64,000 nucleotides of DNA from Rhizomicrobium sp. (GTDB lineage Bacteria; Pseudomonadota; Alphaproteobacteria; Micropepsales; Micropepsaceae): contig JBBCGJ010000001.1 of NCBI GenBank assembly GCA_037200985.1, forward strand, positions 1 to 64,000. Direction: 5' to 3'. The notes beneath the pieces were generated by a model. That model ran no database searches. It was not told the origin of the DNA and was given only the letters and a program-made list of their open reading frames with translations. The stretch's first letter is position 1. The number at the start of each line of letters is the position of its first letter. The translations under genes were made by a program, and so were the position numbers. Below, piece after piece: positions 1-9,099 of the stretch.

Positions 1-882
1 ATGAGCGCGCATTCCAAACCGACGCAAATGACCGTTCGCCCCTCGCGCGGCGCGTTCATCCGACCGCGACCGATGATCGGCGGCGGGCCCGCTCCGTTGC
101 CGCCGGCAAATGGCGGCGCCGCCCACCGCATCTTCCGCGGCCGCATACCAGCCGATCTCGCGCGCTATGGCACGAGTGCCTTCGTTGCGGTCTGCCTGCA
201 TGTCGGTATCGCGTTGATCTGCGTGCTGGAATGGGCAAGCACGACCGCCATGCCCTCCCAATCCGCGGCGCTGATCGTGGACCTGGCGCCCGTGCCGTCC
301 TCGCCCGCCGCGATTTTCAAGGACACGCCGCCCGGTCCGCACCAGGTCCTGTCCCAGCCCAAGCCTCAGCCGCAGCAAAAGCCGCTCAAGCAGCCCAAGA
401 TAAAGCAGCCGCCGGTCATGCACGGCGAGATCGTCCTGCATACGGATGAGCACAAGACGCCGCCAGCGCCGCCCGACCGGCCGGCCGTCGCTCGCAGCAC
501 CGACATGCCGACCTCCGTTGCGTCCAAGAACGACGTCGCTGCGGCACCCGTTTCGGGCGCGGCCTTGGAGGCATCGCACCCGGCGGAGGAAAGCTGGGAG
601 GGCGCGATCCTCGCCAAGCTCGAACGCGCCAAGCGCTATCCGGGCCTCGCCCAGATGCGCGCGGAAGAAGACGTCGTTTATCTGCGCTTCTCCGTCGACC
701 GTGGCGGCCGGGTGCTGGCGGCGTCCATTGATCATAGCCGCGGTTTTGCGCTGCTGGACGATGAAGTGCTTTCTCTCATTCAGCGCGTGCAGCCCCTGCC
801 GCCGCCGCCGGACCAGGTCAAGGGCGACAGCATCGAACTCGTCGTGCCTGTCGAGTTTTTCATCAGGCAGCGCGAGCCCTAG
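1..882 (+). CDS. TonB-like energy transducer
   Basis: The 293-residue protein has the three-part TonB layout: a basic N-terminal cytoplasmic stretch, one hydrophobic anchor at about residues 58-78 (YGTSAFVAVCLHVGIALICV), a Pro/Lys/Gln-rich periplasmic spacer at about 90-165, and a C-terminal TonB fold at about 205-292 with the usual KLERAKRYPGLAQMRAEE start and a VVPVEFFI end. TonB passes proton-motive force from ExbB/ExbD to outer-membrane receptors. No exbB or exbD lies in the window, but remains of a TonB-dependent receptor sit 5.5 kb downstream. The first ATG is base 1 of the window, so the start cannot be checked against a ribosome binding site and the gene could begin further upstream. 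The family call is firm; the partner receptor is not known. Confidence 0.85.
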   Translation: MSAHSKPTQMTVRPSRGAFIRPRPMIGGGPAPLPPANGGAAHRIFRGRIPADLARYGTSAFVAVCLHVGIALICVLEWASTTAMPSQSAALIVDLAPVPSSPAAIFKDTPPGPHQVLSQPKPQPQQKPLKQPKIKQPPVMHGEIVLHTDEHKTPPAPPDRPAVARSTDMPTSVASKNDVAAAPVSGAALEASHPAEESWEGAILAKLERAKRYPGLAQMRAEEDVVYLRFSVDRGGRVLAASIDHSRGFALLDDEVLSLIQRVQPLPPPPDQVKGDSIELVVPVEFFIRQREP

Positions 883-1622
883 ATATTTAATCGCAGGGTG
901 AAGGGCGTGGTCTTCGAGTGGAGCATGCGTTCCGTATGCCCGCGCCATGGCGTCACGCGGTCCGGCGAGGACGTCGGCAGTCCGATAGTGACGTTCAGCG
1001 ATCCATTGGATTGATCTCATAGACGGTATCCGTGCATAGATGGCGCAGGATTTCGATTGCCAATGCTCGTTGACGGTAGCCGGCAGTCCTGGCGTATCGG
1101 TAATGGGCGTGTCGTAATTGAGCATCAATGGCTGAAGCCGCGTCGTTTTCTGGCGGTACGGTGACCTCGCAAGCCACTATCGAATGCGTCGACGGCGCCG
1201 GGCAAGTTCCGGCACGGCTGTCAGGCGATAAGATGATGATCTTTGCCAAGGCCGCATCACTCAGTAGGCTCGAGGTGAGAACAGGCGTTCTGGTGGCACG
1301 CAAGTGTAACGCACGGAGGCGAAATCAGCCTATCAGCGCCCATTTTTGCGTGCGCTTGCATGCCTAAGCATTGAAATTATTAAATTGCCACTCCATTGAC
1401 GTGGTAGCGCTGAGACGCGCCCAGTGACTTCTGTCACTACGGGTCGCGCGAACGAATCATGTCGACACGCAAGCTTCGATCCCCTTTGCTGCCGCTTAGC
1501 GTTGCGGCGGAGGTACGAGCAGGTGCGGCAGGAATTTAAATTCTTGAAATTGCTATGCATGATAGTCAACGCAATTGACGAGAAAGTCAGGTTTCCTTGT
1601 TTTTTTTGGGGGAGGCTTTGCC
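883..1622. other. Intergenic stretch without a convincing gene
   Basis: About 740 bases follow the TonB-like gene. Short open frames of up to about 100 codons exist on both strands (for example 995-1303 minus), but none shows a recognisable domain or a good ribosome binding site. The right end is AT-richer and contains a run of nine T at about 1599-1607. I see nothing functional that I can support. Confidence 0.5.
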
Positions 1623-1664
1623 CTTATAACGGTCTGGTCGCTGGTTCGAATTCAGCCGGGCCCG
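1623..1664 (+). pseudogene. 3'-half tRNA fragment
   Basis: These 42 bases fold as the 3' half of a tRNA: a 7-base anticodon loop CTTATAA (anticodon position TAT), the 3' strand of the anticodon stem CGGTC, a 5-base variable loop TGGTC, a T-arm with stem GCTGG/TCAGC closing the loop TTCGAAT, then a 7-base acceptor strand CGGGCCC and discriminator G. The 5' half is absent: the preceding bases do not pair with the anticodon or acceptor strands, and no CCA follows. Such 3' halves are typically left by integration of mobile elements at tRNA genes. The original amino acid is uncertain; a CAT (Met) anticodon with one change is as likely as TAT. Confidence 0.55.
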
Positions 1665-1667
1665 GCA

Positions 1668-1990
1668 ACGTGCGCCAGAGCCTGCTGCCATAACGGCGCA
1701 CCGGTTCGACCGATTCGAGCATCTTGGGGCTGTTCAGACCTAGCCGCTTGAGGACTCTGCTCACCATTGGGCGGCGCTCCTGGCGCGGCCGCGAGTTGCG
1801 GTTGGCCAGGCCGGCAATGCCCCGCTTCATGGCGTTTGATTCATTTGCGATCCGCCCGCTGGCCGCCCGTCTACGGCTTGCGCAACGGCCTTCGGCGGTT
1901 GCCCGCTCGCTGCTTGACCTGCAGTCCACTCTCGACCGCGCGGCACCATCGAAATCCGACGTTCGCGCTGGTGCCACGAAAGACTTGCGA
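1668..1990 (-). pseudogene. IS481-family transposase relic
   Basis: On the minus strand the segment at about 1690-1760 encodes VSRVLKRLGLN followed by EPVRRY, which matches the helix-turn-helix to catalytic-domain junction of IS481 transposases. Upstream, GIAGLANRNSRPRQ resembles the AGLADRSSRP motif, and in another frame AASGQPPKAVAQAV resembles the N-terminal helix-turn-helix. The pieces are in different frames with material missing between them and the whole catalytic domain is gone. The relic directly abuts the tRNA fragment at 1623-1664. It cannot make an active transposase. Confidence 0.6.
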
Positions 1991-2104
1991 TGAGATTGTC
2001 GAGTCATCAAGGCAAGCGGCTTGTCTTTTGCGCAGGGCCTAAAAGCTTATCCCTCCCGCTATCCAAAGAACGATCTCGGACCAGGAGTTATGACGCGTTC
2101 CTAT

Positions 2105-5100
2105 TCAAGGCTTTGGTTGCACCATTCCGCTGGGCGGATAGGGCGGCAGTAGCGGTGGCGGAGCGGGCAGCGCGGCGGGCTTGTCCGCGATGGCCTTCAT
2201 TAAAAGACTGACGGCTGTCTCCAGCTGCGCGTCATGTCCGGCGAGAAGGTCGGCGGGCATGTTCTCGATCTCCACGTCGGGATCGACGCCGTGGTTCTCC
2301 ACCGACCAGACACGATCGGGTGTGTAGAGCGCGTCCTCGGGAATGGTGATATAGCCGCCGTCCATCATCTGCCAGTTGCCGCGGATTCCGCGAACGCCGC
2401 CCCAGGATCGGGTGCCGACCAGCGGGCCCAGGCCGTAGAGCTTGAAGAGATAGGGAAAAATGTCGCCGTCCGAAGCCGACCAGTGGTTCAACAGCGCGAT
2501 CTTCGGTCCGTTCAGCACCTGTTCCGGTTCGGTGGCGACAGCGCCTTCACGGTTCGTCCCGAGCGTGACCAGAACACGGCGCAGGCGCTCCAGCGCATAG
2601 GGCGCGACGAAGCCGCCGCCATTCCAGCGGTCGTCCATGATCAGCGCTTGTTTGTCGAGTTGGCCGTAAAACTGGCGCACGAACTGTTGCAGGCCCAATT
2701 GCTCCATATCCGACATATAGACATAACCGATCCTTCCGCCGGACAGCTTGTCCACCACGGCCCTGTTGTGCGCGATCCAGGCAGCTTCGCGCAGACCGAG
2801 TTCCCGCTCGACGGGCTTGACGACCACGTGGCGCGACGGACCGTCAGGGCTGTCGGCGACAGTGAGATCGACGGTGGTGTCGGCGTCGGCGAGTTGGAGA
2901 AGGCTGTCCGGGTCGGTCGGCGCGCGAAGATCGATGCCGTTCACCGCCAGCACGTAATCGCCGGCTTTCACGTGGACGCCGGGTTGAGCCAAGGGGCTGC
3001 GATAGTCGTCGCGTGTGTTGTCTCCTGGATAGATGGTCGCGAGCCGATATCGGCCGGACGCCTGATCCAACGCCCAGTCGACGCCAAGTAGCGCCGAATG
3101 TGCCTTGGGCTGGGTGTCGCCGTCATCACCGCCCCCCACATAGGTATGGGAGTTGCCGATCTCGCCCAGCATTTGGCCGATCAGGTAGTTCAAGTCCTCG
3201 CGCGAACCGAGCAACGGCAGCAGCTTGGCATAGCTGTCATGGACGGCTTTCCAGTCCTGGCCATTCATCACCGGAGAGAAGAACAGATCCCGCTCTAGCC
3301 GCCAGGCATTCTCGAACATCTCGGCCCATTCGGCGCGCGGATCGACGAGCACGCGCATGTGATCGAGATCGAGCTTCTTGGTGTTGTCGCTGTCCTTGGA
3401 CGCGTCTGCCTTGGTGTCGAGAACCGTATAGTTGTCATCGTGTTTGATCACGACCTTCTCGCCGTCCAGGGAGAGGGAATAGCTGTCGACATCTTCCGTC
3501 ACCACCGAATCCTTGCGCTTGTCGAGATCATAGAAATGGAGAGCCGACTTCTCGCCTTTGAGGGCGCCGTCGATCAGGCCAATCGGCTGAGTCAGATAGT
3601 AGATGCGGTCGCCGCGGGCATCCATGCGCGCGATGTTGGCCCCATCGATGGGTAGCGCGACGGCGCGTGCCATCATGCCGTCCAGGTCGATCCGGATGGG
3701 CGCGATGGGTTTGGTGACATCGCGTGCAGGTTCGCTCTTTCCGCTCTTGTCCTTGTCCGGCGGCTGGTCCTGGCTGTCGCCGGCTTGACCAGGCTTTGAT
3801 CCGCTATCGGCCTCGTCCGAGCGAGGTGCCGTCGGCGAAGCGGTATCCCGCGATAGGGGGACCGCATAGACGCCATTGGATTTCAAAACCTCGAAATCGA
3901 ACTCTATGTCGGACGGCACGGTGTTCTCATGCCGATTGGAAACGAAGTAGAGGTATTTGCCGTCAGGCGACCACGCGGGGCCGTAATCGACCTCGCCGCC
4001 GTTGCCCAGCCGCGTCAACTTGGCTGTTGCAACCTCGTACAGATAAAGATCGCGCCGCCGATTGACCGCCGACATGCTGAAGGCGAGCCAGCGCCCGTCC
4101 GGCGAGAAGGCCTGGTCGTGGATTTCGCCGAACTTGTCCTGCGCGACCTGCTTCGGCGCGCCGCCGTCCGTGCGGACCGTCCATAGCCGGTGCGTCCCAT
4201 CGCTGAAGGCCAGGGTCTTGCCGTCCGGCGAGAAGATCGGTCCGTAGAAGTAACCTTCCGTGAAGGCTGTCAGCACTTTCTCGGGGCCGCCCTCGGCCGG
4301 GCGTACGGCGATCTGCTGCGCGCCGCCGACATCGGTGGTGTAGGCGACGGTGCGTCCGTCCGGCGACCAGGCCGGATGGTCCTCGTCGATACCCTGGGTC
4401 ATCGTCAGATCGCGGGTTGCGCCGAACTCGGTGGGCAAGCTGAAGATATCGCCGCGGGCCGAGAACAGTGTCCGCTTGCCGTTCGGTGCCAGCGCGTAGT
4501 CCGTCTGACCCGCCGGGTCGCCGCTGCGGATCTCGTCATGGACCTCGTCGACATGGATGCGGGTGCGGGGATTGTCATCCGGCACACTGACCGGGACTTC
4601 TCGCGTTTCCTCGCTGATCAGGTCGAGGCGATAGAGCTTGCCGCCTTGCTGGAAGGCGATGGCATCGCCGCCAAGCGCCGGGAAGTCGATGTCGTAGTCG
4701 GTGAAGTGGGTGATTTCACGCGTCTCTTTGGTGTCGAGATCGTAGACCCAGATATTCGCGCGGCGATTTTTGTCCTGGTCGGAGAGGTAGTAGATCTTCC
4801 GGCCGTGCCACATGGGCGAGGTGTTGGTGCCTGACCAGTCGGTGATCTGATGGAGCGCCCGTGTGTCGAAATCGTAGGTGAACACCTGCTGGGCCAAGCC
4901 GCCATTATAGCGCTTCCAGGTCCGGAAATTGCGGAAGATACGGTTGTAGGCGATCGTATGCCCGTCCGGCCCGAAGGTCGCCAGGCCAACGGCGCTGTCG
5001 ATCGGCATCGGCGTCGGCTGGCCGCCGGCGACAGGCACCTTGTACATGTTCTGAATCCAGCCGTTCCACTGGTCGTGCTTGCTCAAATAGACGACGTATT

Positions 5101-5491
5101 TCGAATCCGGCGTCCAGGTAACCACCATATTGTCGGGTCCGTGCCGGCCGCCGGTCCCCGCCTCTGTCGCCGGCTGGAAGGTTAGCCGGCGCGCGGCGCC
5201 GCCCGAAGCTGGAATCACCCAAATGTCCGTGCCGGCGCGGCTGGCCTCGGTATAGGCGATCCATCTGCCGTCCGGAGACACGCGCGGAAGCATGTCCTGC
5301 CCCTGAGCGCTGGTCAGGCGCGTGGCCGTCCCGCCTGTTTTCTCGACGGACCAGACATTGCCGTCGGCGACGAAGGCGATCCGGTCGCCATAGGGTTGGG
5401 GAAATCTGGGAAGCGAGGCTTGGGCCGTCGTCGCCGTGAAACCCAGCGGCACGGCGATCAACAAGGCCGCGACCACGCGCGAAATCTTCAT
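2105..5491 (-). CDS. Exported tricorn-type S41 protease
   Basis: The 1128-residue protein begins with a signal peptide ending near AQA (residue 25), so I start it at ATG 5491 rather than at the in-frame ATG at 5524. Residues 30 to about 600 contain two runs of TolB/PD40 beta-propeller repeats (motif SPDGRWIAY and variants). These are followed by a tricorn core domain, a PDZ domain (about 800-880, VKAGDYVLAVNGIDL) and an S41 peptidase domain. Family comparison places the catalytic residues at His782 (GNSHTYVGGG), Ser1007 (SASDGD) and Glu1065 (VENHGVDPD). Tricorn proteins degrade peptides; this copy is probably periplasmic because of the signal peptide. A Lys/Asp/Ser-rich low-complexity loop near residues 555-595 and a Pro-rich C-terminus are unusual additions. 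It stands alone between decayed sequence. Confidence 0.9.
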   Translation of the reverse strand: MKISRVVAALLIAVPLGFTATTAQASLPRFPQPYGDRIAFVADGNVWSVEKTGGTATRLTSAQGQDMLPRVSPDGRWIAYTEASRAGTDIWVIPASGGAARRLTFQPATEAGTGGRHGPDNMVVTWTPDSKYVVYLSKHDQWNGWIQNMYKVPVAGGQPTPMPIDSAVGLATFGPDGHTIAYNRIFRNFRTWKRYNGGLAQQVFTYDFDTRALHQITDWSGTNTSPMWHGRKIYYLSDQDKNRRANIWVYDLDTKETREITHFTDYDIDFPALGGDAIAFQQGGKLYRLDLISEETREVPVSVPDDNPRTRIHVDEVHDEIRSGDPAGQTDYALAPNGKRTLFSARGDIFSLPTEFGATRDLTMTQGIDEDHPAWSPDGRTVAYTTDVGGAQQIAVRPAEGGPEKVLTAFTEGYFYGPIFSPDGKTLAFSDGTHRLWTVRTDGGAPKQVAQDKFGEIHDQAFSPDGRWLAFSMSAVNRRRDLYLYEVATAKLTRLGNGGEVDYGPAWSPDGKYLYFVSNRHENTVPSDIEFDFEVLKSNGVYAVPLSRDTASPTAPRSDEADSGSKPGQAGDSQDQPPDKDKSGKSEPARDVTKPIAPIRIDLDGMMARAVALPIDGANIARMDARGDRIYYLTQPIGLIDGALKGEKSALHFYDLDKRKDSVVTEDVDSYSLSLDGEKVVIKHDDNYTVLDTKADASKDSDNTKKLDLDHMRVLVDPRAEWAEMFENAWRLERDLFFSPVMNGQDWKAVHDSYAKLLPLLGSREDLNYLIGQMLGEIGNSHTYVGGGDDGDTQPKAHSALLGVDWALDQASGRYRLATIYPGDNTRDDYRSPLAQPGVHVKAGDYVLAVNGIDLRAPTDPDSLLQLADADTTVDLTVADSPDGPSRHVVVKPVERELGLREAAWIAHNRAVVDKLSGGRIGYVYMSDMEQLGLQQFVRQFYGQLDKQALIMDDRWNGGGFVAPYALERLRRVLVTLGTNREGAVATEPEQVLNGPKIALLNHWSASDGDIFPYLFKLYGLGPLVGTRSWGGVRGIRGNWQMMDGGYITIPEDALYTPDRVWSVENHGVDPDVEIENMPADLLAGHDAQLETAVSLLMKAIADKPAALPAPPPLLPPYPPSGMVQPKP

Positions 5492-5783
5492 ATCAATGCC
5501 CCAACGAATTGCCATGGCCTTCATATCACTGAAGCAAAAGTCGCGTCAGCAAAACAACTTGTTACTCTTCGCGCTGCGCTCTTGCTCATTGCGCTCTTTC
5601 ATAATGAAACGGCCCTGGCTATCGGGTCCGAACAACGACGTTCGCATCACCATGTCGCCGCACGTCCTTGACTCGGCTGCCGGGCATTAACCGATAACGA
5701 ACCCTTATGGAGGATGTTCGTGCTTCGCATCGGCGCCAAAAGACGCTTGGTATCGGTGTTGGAATTGCGCGCTTGTTGCAATC

Positions 5784-6229
5784 ATGCGCGAAATCGTGTG
5801 TAAAACTCGCGCAAACGCGGCCAGGCCAACGTCGTTGCAGCAAGTGAGAGGGCATATCGGTCGAAAGGGGGCGGCGAAAATCGCGGCTCCGGCGCTGTCT
5901 TTGCGCACCTTTGTCGCCGCCTTCGCGCTGCTGAGCTTCTTGCTCTCCGGCTTTGCCGTCCAAACCCATATTCATCTCGAGTCGGCCGGCGCGCCCGGCG
6001 CGAAGATCGCGCTGTCACAGAGTCGTGATCATAAGGCGCCGGCAGTCCCCGACGATCCGGAGCATTGCCCGCTTTGCCTGGATTTCTTGGCTGCGGCTCC
6101 TATGTAACGCCAGCGCCGATCATCCTCCCGCTGCCCATTCAGGTGGCGGTTGCCGCGCCGATGATGACCGAAACGGTTTCGGTCGTTCAGGCCGTCGGCT
6201 GGCGCGGCCGCGGCCCTCCTCTCGACTGA
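5784..6229 (+). pseudogene. Frameshifted DUF2946-like gene
   Basis: The first frame gives a basic leader, a hydrophobic segment (about residues 38-60), a His-containing stretch (QTHIHLE) and the signature HCPLCLDF near residue 95, then stops at 6105-6107. Reading on in the -1 frame from 6101 gives an uninterrupted tail, YVTPAPIILPLPIQVAVAAP..., ending RGRGPPLD at 6229. A Pro/Ala-rich tail ending in RGPP is typical of DUF2946 proteins, which often sit next to TonB-dependent receptors and are linked to metal handling. A single base loss near 6095-6101 therefore explains the break. Whether a recoding event joins the frames is unknown; a mutation is simpler. Confidence 0.55.
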
Positions 6230-6360
6230 CTTTGCTGAATTAAGCGCGTGAATCCGCGACGGCTTTCGGGCAATCGCCGTGTTTCCCGCATTCACAATGT
6301 CATCGCTTCCGACGATTGGTTGCGCTCAAGAGCGAAGCGGCAACTGCCGAGGGAATATCC

Positions 6361-6516
6361 GTGTACCGTTCTTACTTGCTTGCGACCGCGGCGGCGGTGG
6401 CGCTGGTATCGACCAGCTCATTGGCCAATGCGGACGCCATCGAAACCGTCACGGTGACCGCGCAAAAGCTCAACGACGCGCGAATCGGGATACAGCCGCA
6501 GATCGGCGCTTCGACA
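6361..6516 (+). pseudogene. TonB-dependent receptor, N-terminal fragment
   Basis: A GTG start with a good ribosome binding site (GAGGGA, 6347-6352) opens a signal peptide ending SLANADA, followed by ETVTVTAQKLNDAR, the usual N-terminal start of a TonB-dependent receptor, and then IGIQPQIGAST. The homology stops at about 6516 where the sequence continues as the reverse complement of a receptor plug domain. The gene is broken after about 50 codons. Confidence 0.65.
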
Positions 6517-6702
6517 CGATGTTGACGAGGCCGCCCGGCGCGTTCTGGCCGTAGAGCACCGAGGTTGGACCGCGCAAAATGTCGATCTGCTCCAGCCCGT
6601 AGGGTTCAAGCAACGGACCGATGAAGTCGCTGGCGAAGAGGCGCGTACCGTCCTGGAAGACGCCGTCTTCCGCTTTCGCGGCACCGCGGCGACTGTCAAA
6701 AG
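6504..6702 (-). pseudogene. TonB-dependent siderophore receptor, plug fragment
   Basis: The minus strand encodes FDSRRGAAKAEDGVFQDGTR, then LEPYGLEQIDILRGPTSVLYG and QNAPGGLVNIVSKR. These are hallmark plug-domain motifs of siderophore-type TonB-dependent receptors. The fragment has no start and no barrel. It lies head-to-head with the N-terminal fragment on the plus strand, and both share the bases GGCGCTTCGACAC at the joint, which points to an inversion with loss of the rest of the gene. Confidence 0.65.
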
Positions 6703-6740
6703 GTCGTGTCGCCCCGAGCCGTATGATTTAGAAAGCGGCC

Positions 6741-8381
6741 ATGGAAACGATCGTGCTTGTCCTGTTCCTGCTGTTGGCCGTGGTGGTCAGCGGCGCGCTG
6801 GCGCGCATGTCGCCGGTGCCGGTGCCTTTGCCGCTGGTGCAGATCGGCCTCGGCGCGGTCATTGCCGCTTTCGCCCATTCGGGAGTCGCGCTGAACCCGG
6901 ATATCTTCTTCCTGCTTTTTCTGCCGCCGCTCCTTTTCCTCGACGGCTGGCGCATCCCCAAAGAGGGACTTTTCCGCGACAAGGGCACCATCCTCGAACT
7001 GGCGTTGGGGTTGGTCGTGTTCACGGTCGTTGGCCTCGGGTTTTTCGTCCATTGGATGATCCCGGCCATGCCACTGACCGTGGCATTTGCCTTGGCGGCG
7101 GTCGTTTCGCCGACCGATCCCATCGCGGTGTCTGCCATCGCCCACAGGGTACCGATCCCGAAGCGGCTGCTGCATATCCTGGAAGGCGAGTCGCTGCTCA
7201 ACGATGCGTCGGGCCTGGTCTGCATGCGGTTCGCCGTCGCCGCGGCCCTGACCGGAACCTTTTCGCCCGCAGCCGCGGTCGGAACATTTCTGTGGCTGGC
7301 TTTGGGCGGGATCGCCATCGGCATCGCCGTAACCTGGGGAACGACGATCGCCAAGAACTGGGTGTCACGGCATTTCGGCGAAGAAACCGGTTCGCAAATT
7401 CTGGTCAGTCTTCTTATTCCCTTCGGCGCCTATCTCCTGGCCGAGGAGCTTCATTGCTCCGGCATTCTCGCGGCTGTCGCGGCGGGCATCAGCATGAGCT
7501 ACGCCGAACAGACGGGACAGGCGCTGCCTGTGACGCGCGTCCGCCGCGTCGCCGTCTGGGATCTGATTCAATTTTCCGCGAACGGCATTATATTCGTGCT
7601 GCTGGGCGAGCAGCTTCCCCAGATCGTTCTCCGCGCGAAAGCGCTGGTACACGACACCGGTCACAGCCAGGCGGTCTGGCTCGCCCTCTATGTCGTTGCC
7701 GTGACCGTTGCCTTGGCGGTGCTTCGGTTCGTCTGGGTGTGGACATCGCTGCGCTTCACGCTGTTTCGGGCCGCCCGTCGTGGCGAGCGCCGGAACGTCC
7801 CGGGCTGGCGCCTTATCGCGGCGACGTCTCTGGCGGGCGTTCGCGGCGCCATCACCCTGGCGGGCGTTCTCACCCTGCCGCTGACGCTGACCGATGGCTC
7901 CCCCTTTCCCGCGCGAGATGTCGCGATTTTCCTGGCCGCCGGCGTCATCATCGTGTCGCTCGTCGCCGCGAGCCTGGGGCTGCCTTATCTGCTGAAAGGT
8001 CTGAAGCTTCCGCCCGAACCCAGTTACCAGGAAGAGGAGGATCACGCCCGCATCGCCGCGGCCGAGGCCGCGATTGCCGCTATTGAGCGTGCGATGCGCG
8101 AAAGAGGAGAAAACTGGAACGACGCCGATATCTATGCCGACGCCAGTGCCCGGATCATGGAGCTCTATCGTCAGCGGATCAAGGGACGATCCAAAATTGG
8201 CGAAGAAGGTATCGAGGCACGCAAGGCCGATGCGATCGAGCGCAAACTCCGTCTCGCAGGCTTGCGCGCCGAACGCGACGCGCTGTATCGGGCAACCCGG
8301 AACAACGAGCTTTCGGACGAGCTTGGACGCAAACTCGTCCGGGAGGTCGATCTCCAGGAAGCGCGCTTTGGCGCGGAATAG
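6741..8381 (+). CDS. CPA1-family Na+/H+ antiporter
   Basis: The 546-residue protein has about 12 hydrophobic segments over residues 3-430 and a charged cytoplasmic C-terminal domain (about 435-546). The CPA1 ion-site motifs are present: SPTDPIAV (residues 123-130) and EGESLLNDASGLV (148-160) with the Asn-Asp pair. It exchanges Na+ (or K+) for protons in the inner membrane and so serves pH and salt homeostasis. The C-terminal coiled region resembles bacterial NhaP/YjcE-type proteins. The weak binding site AGAAAG lies 11 bases before the ATG. It lies between receptor relics and a stress-protein cluster. Ion preference cannot be read from sequence. Confidence 0.9.
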   Translation: METIVLVLFLLLAVVVSGALARMSPVPVPLPLVQIGLGAVIAAFAHSGVALNPDIFFLLFLPPLLFLDGWRIPKEGLFRDKGTILELALGLVVFTVVGLGFFVHWMIPAMPLTVAFALAAVVSPTDPIAVSAIAHRVPIPKRLLHILEGESLLNDASGLVCMRFAVAAALTGTFSPAAAVGTFLWLALGGIAIGIAVTWGTTIAKNWVSRHFGEETGSQILVSLLIPFGAYLLAEELHCSGILAAVAAGISMSYAEQTGQALPVTRVRRVAVWDLIQFSANGIIFVLLGEQLPQIVLRAKALVHDTGHSQAVWLALYVVAVTVALAVLRFVWVWTSLRFTLFRAARRGERRNVPGWRLIAATSLAGVRGAITLAGVLTLPLTLTDGSPFPARDVAIFLAAGVIIVSLVAASLGLPYLLKGLKLPPEPSYQEEEDHARIAAAEAAIAAIERAMRERGENWNDADIYADASARIMELYRQRIKGRSKIGEEGIEARKADAIERKLRLAGLRAERDALYRATRNNELSDELGRKLVREVDLQEARFGAE

Positions 8382-8419
8382 CCGCGCGGCGGCGGGACCG
8401 CCATCGCCCGCAGAAGCTG

Positions 8420-8575
8420 TCAGTGTTCCGCCGTCAAGCTATAGAAAAGTGCTTTGACGAGCTCGACGAGCGCCAGATACGCGGCGGTCTCGCCCAGCAG
8501 GTAGGCGAAAAACAGAGGCGGCGGCGCGACAAAGTCGAACCAGCGGCCCACCGGCAACACGATCGCGACCGCCGC
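8420..8575 (-). pseudogene. Mg2+ P-type ATPase, C-terminal fragment
   Basis: The minus-strand frame encodes VGRWFDFVAPPPLFFAYLL and ETAAYLALVELVKALFYSL before a stop. It is nearly identical to the last 45 residues of the full-length MgtA-type ATPase at 14647-17253 (MGRWFGFVAPPPLFFVYLL...). Nothing upstream matches the rest of the ATPase. It is a relic of a second copy and is not functional by itself. Confidence 0.75.
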
Positions 8576-8787
8576 GGCGCTAGCTTCTCTCCAAGGAGGT
8601 GAGCGGTCAGGCGACGAGCGGGGCCAAGAGCTTTTTTCCCAGGTGATCGTCATGCTCCATCATACGCTGCGGTGCAGCAGAGTAGCAGGATCGGTGCTGG
8701 CACTTGACCCTTTTGTTTGTGAACGGTCAGTCTTCGACGTTGCCCGTCTGTATTTGCGAAAATTAGAAAACTTTGCTGGAGGACGAA

Positions 8788-9042
8788 ATGGACACGCACG
8801 GAATCATCTTTTGGCTGATCATCGGTGGCGTTGCGGGGTGGCTAGCCGGGACATTCGTCAAGGGCGGCGGTTTTGGCCTGGTTGGCGACATTGTCGTGGG
8901 CATCGTTGGCGCCCTTGTCGGAGGTTGGCTGGCCGGGGTTCTCGGCATCAGCATCGGCAGCGGCCTGATTGCCTCGCTCATCACGGCGACCTTGGGCGCG
9001 GTCATCCTGATCGTCATCCTGCGGATGATAAAACGCGCCTAG
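8788..9042 (+). CDS. GlsB/YeaQ/YmgE-family membrane stress protein
   Basis: The 84-residue protein is almost wholly hydrophobic, with three transmembrane segments and glycine-rich motifs (IGGVAGWLAGTFVKGGGFG, then VVGIVGALVGGWL), as in the transglycosylase-associated/YeaQ family. These small inner-membrane proteins are commonly stress-induced; their molecular role is not settled. The start at 8788 is preferred over the in-frame ATG five codons earlier because GGAGG (8779-8783) sits 4 bases ahead. It lies upstream of the catalase relic on the same strand. Confidence 0.85.
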   Translation: MDTHGIIFWLIIGGVAGWLAGTFVKGGGFGLVGDIVVGIVGALVGGWLAGVLGISIGSGLIASLITATLGAVILIVILRMIKRA

Positions 9043-9099
9043 CTGTTCGCCATCTTCGGTATGCGTTCGTTGCGGGCCGACCGCGCGGACGGAAGGGTG

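Noticed and set aside
995..1303. A 102-codon minus-strand frame in the left intergenic region.
   Set aside because: No domain, no good ribosome binding site and no conserved motif that I recognise.
1624..2010. A 128-codon minus-strand frame that could be called a hypothetical protein.
   Set aside because: Its recognisable part is a piece of IS481 transposase and the rest is out of frame; better treated as a relic.
8593..8606. CCAAGGAGGTGAGC resembling the complement of a 16S rRNA 3' end.
   Set aside because: Only about ten bases match, which is expected of any strong ribosome binding site; no rRNA sequence is nearby.
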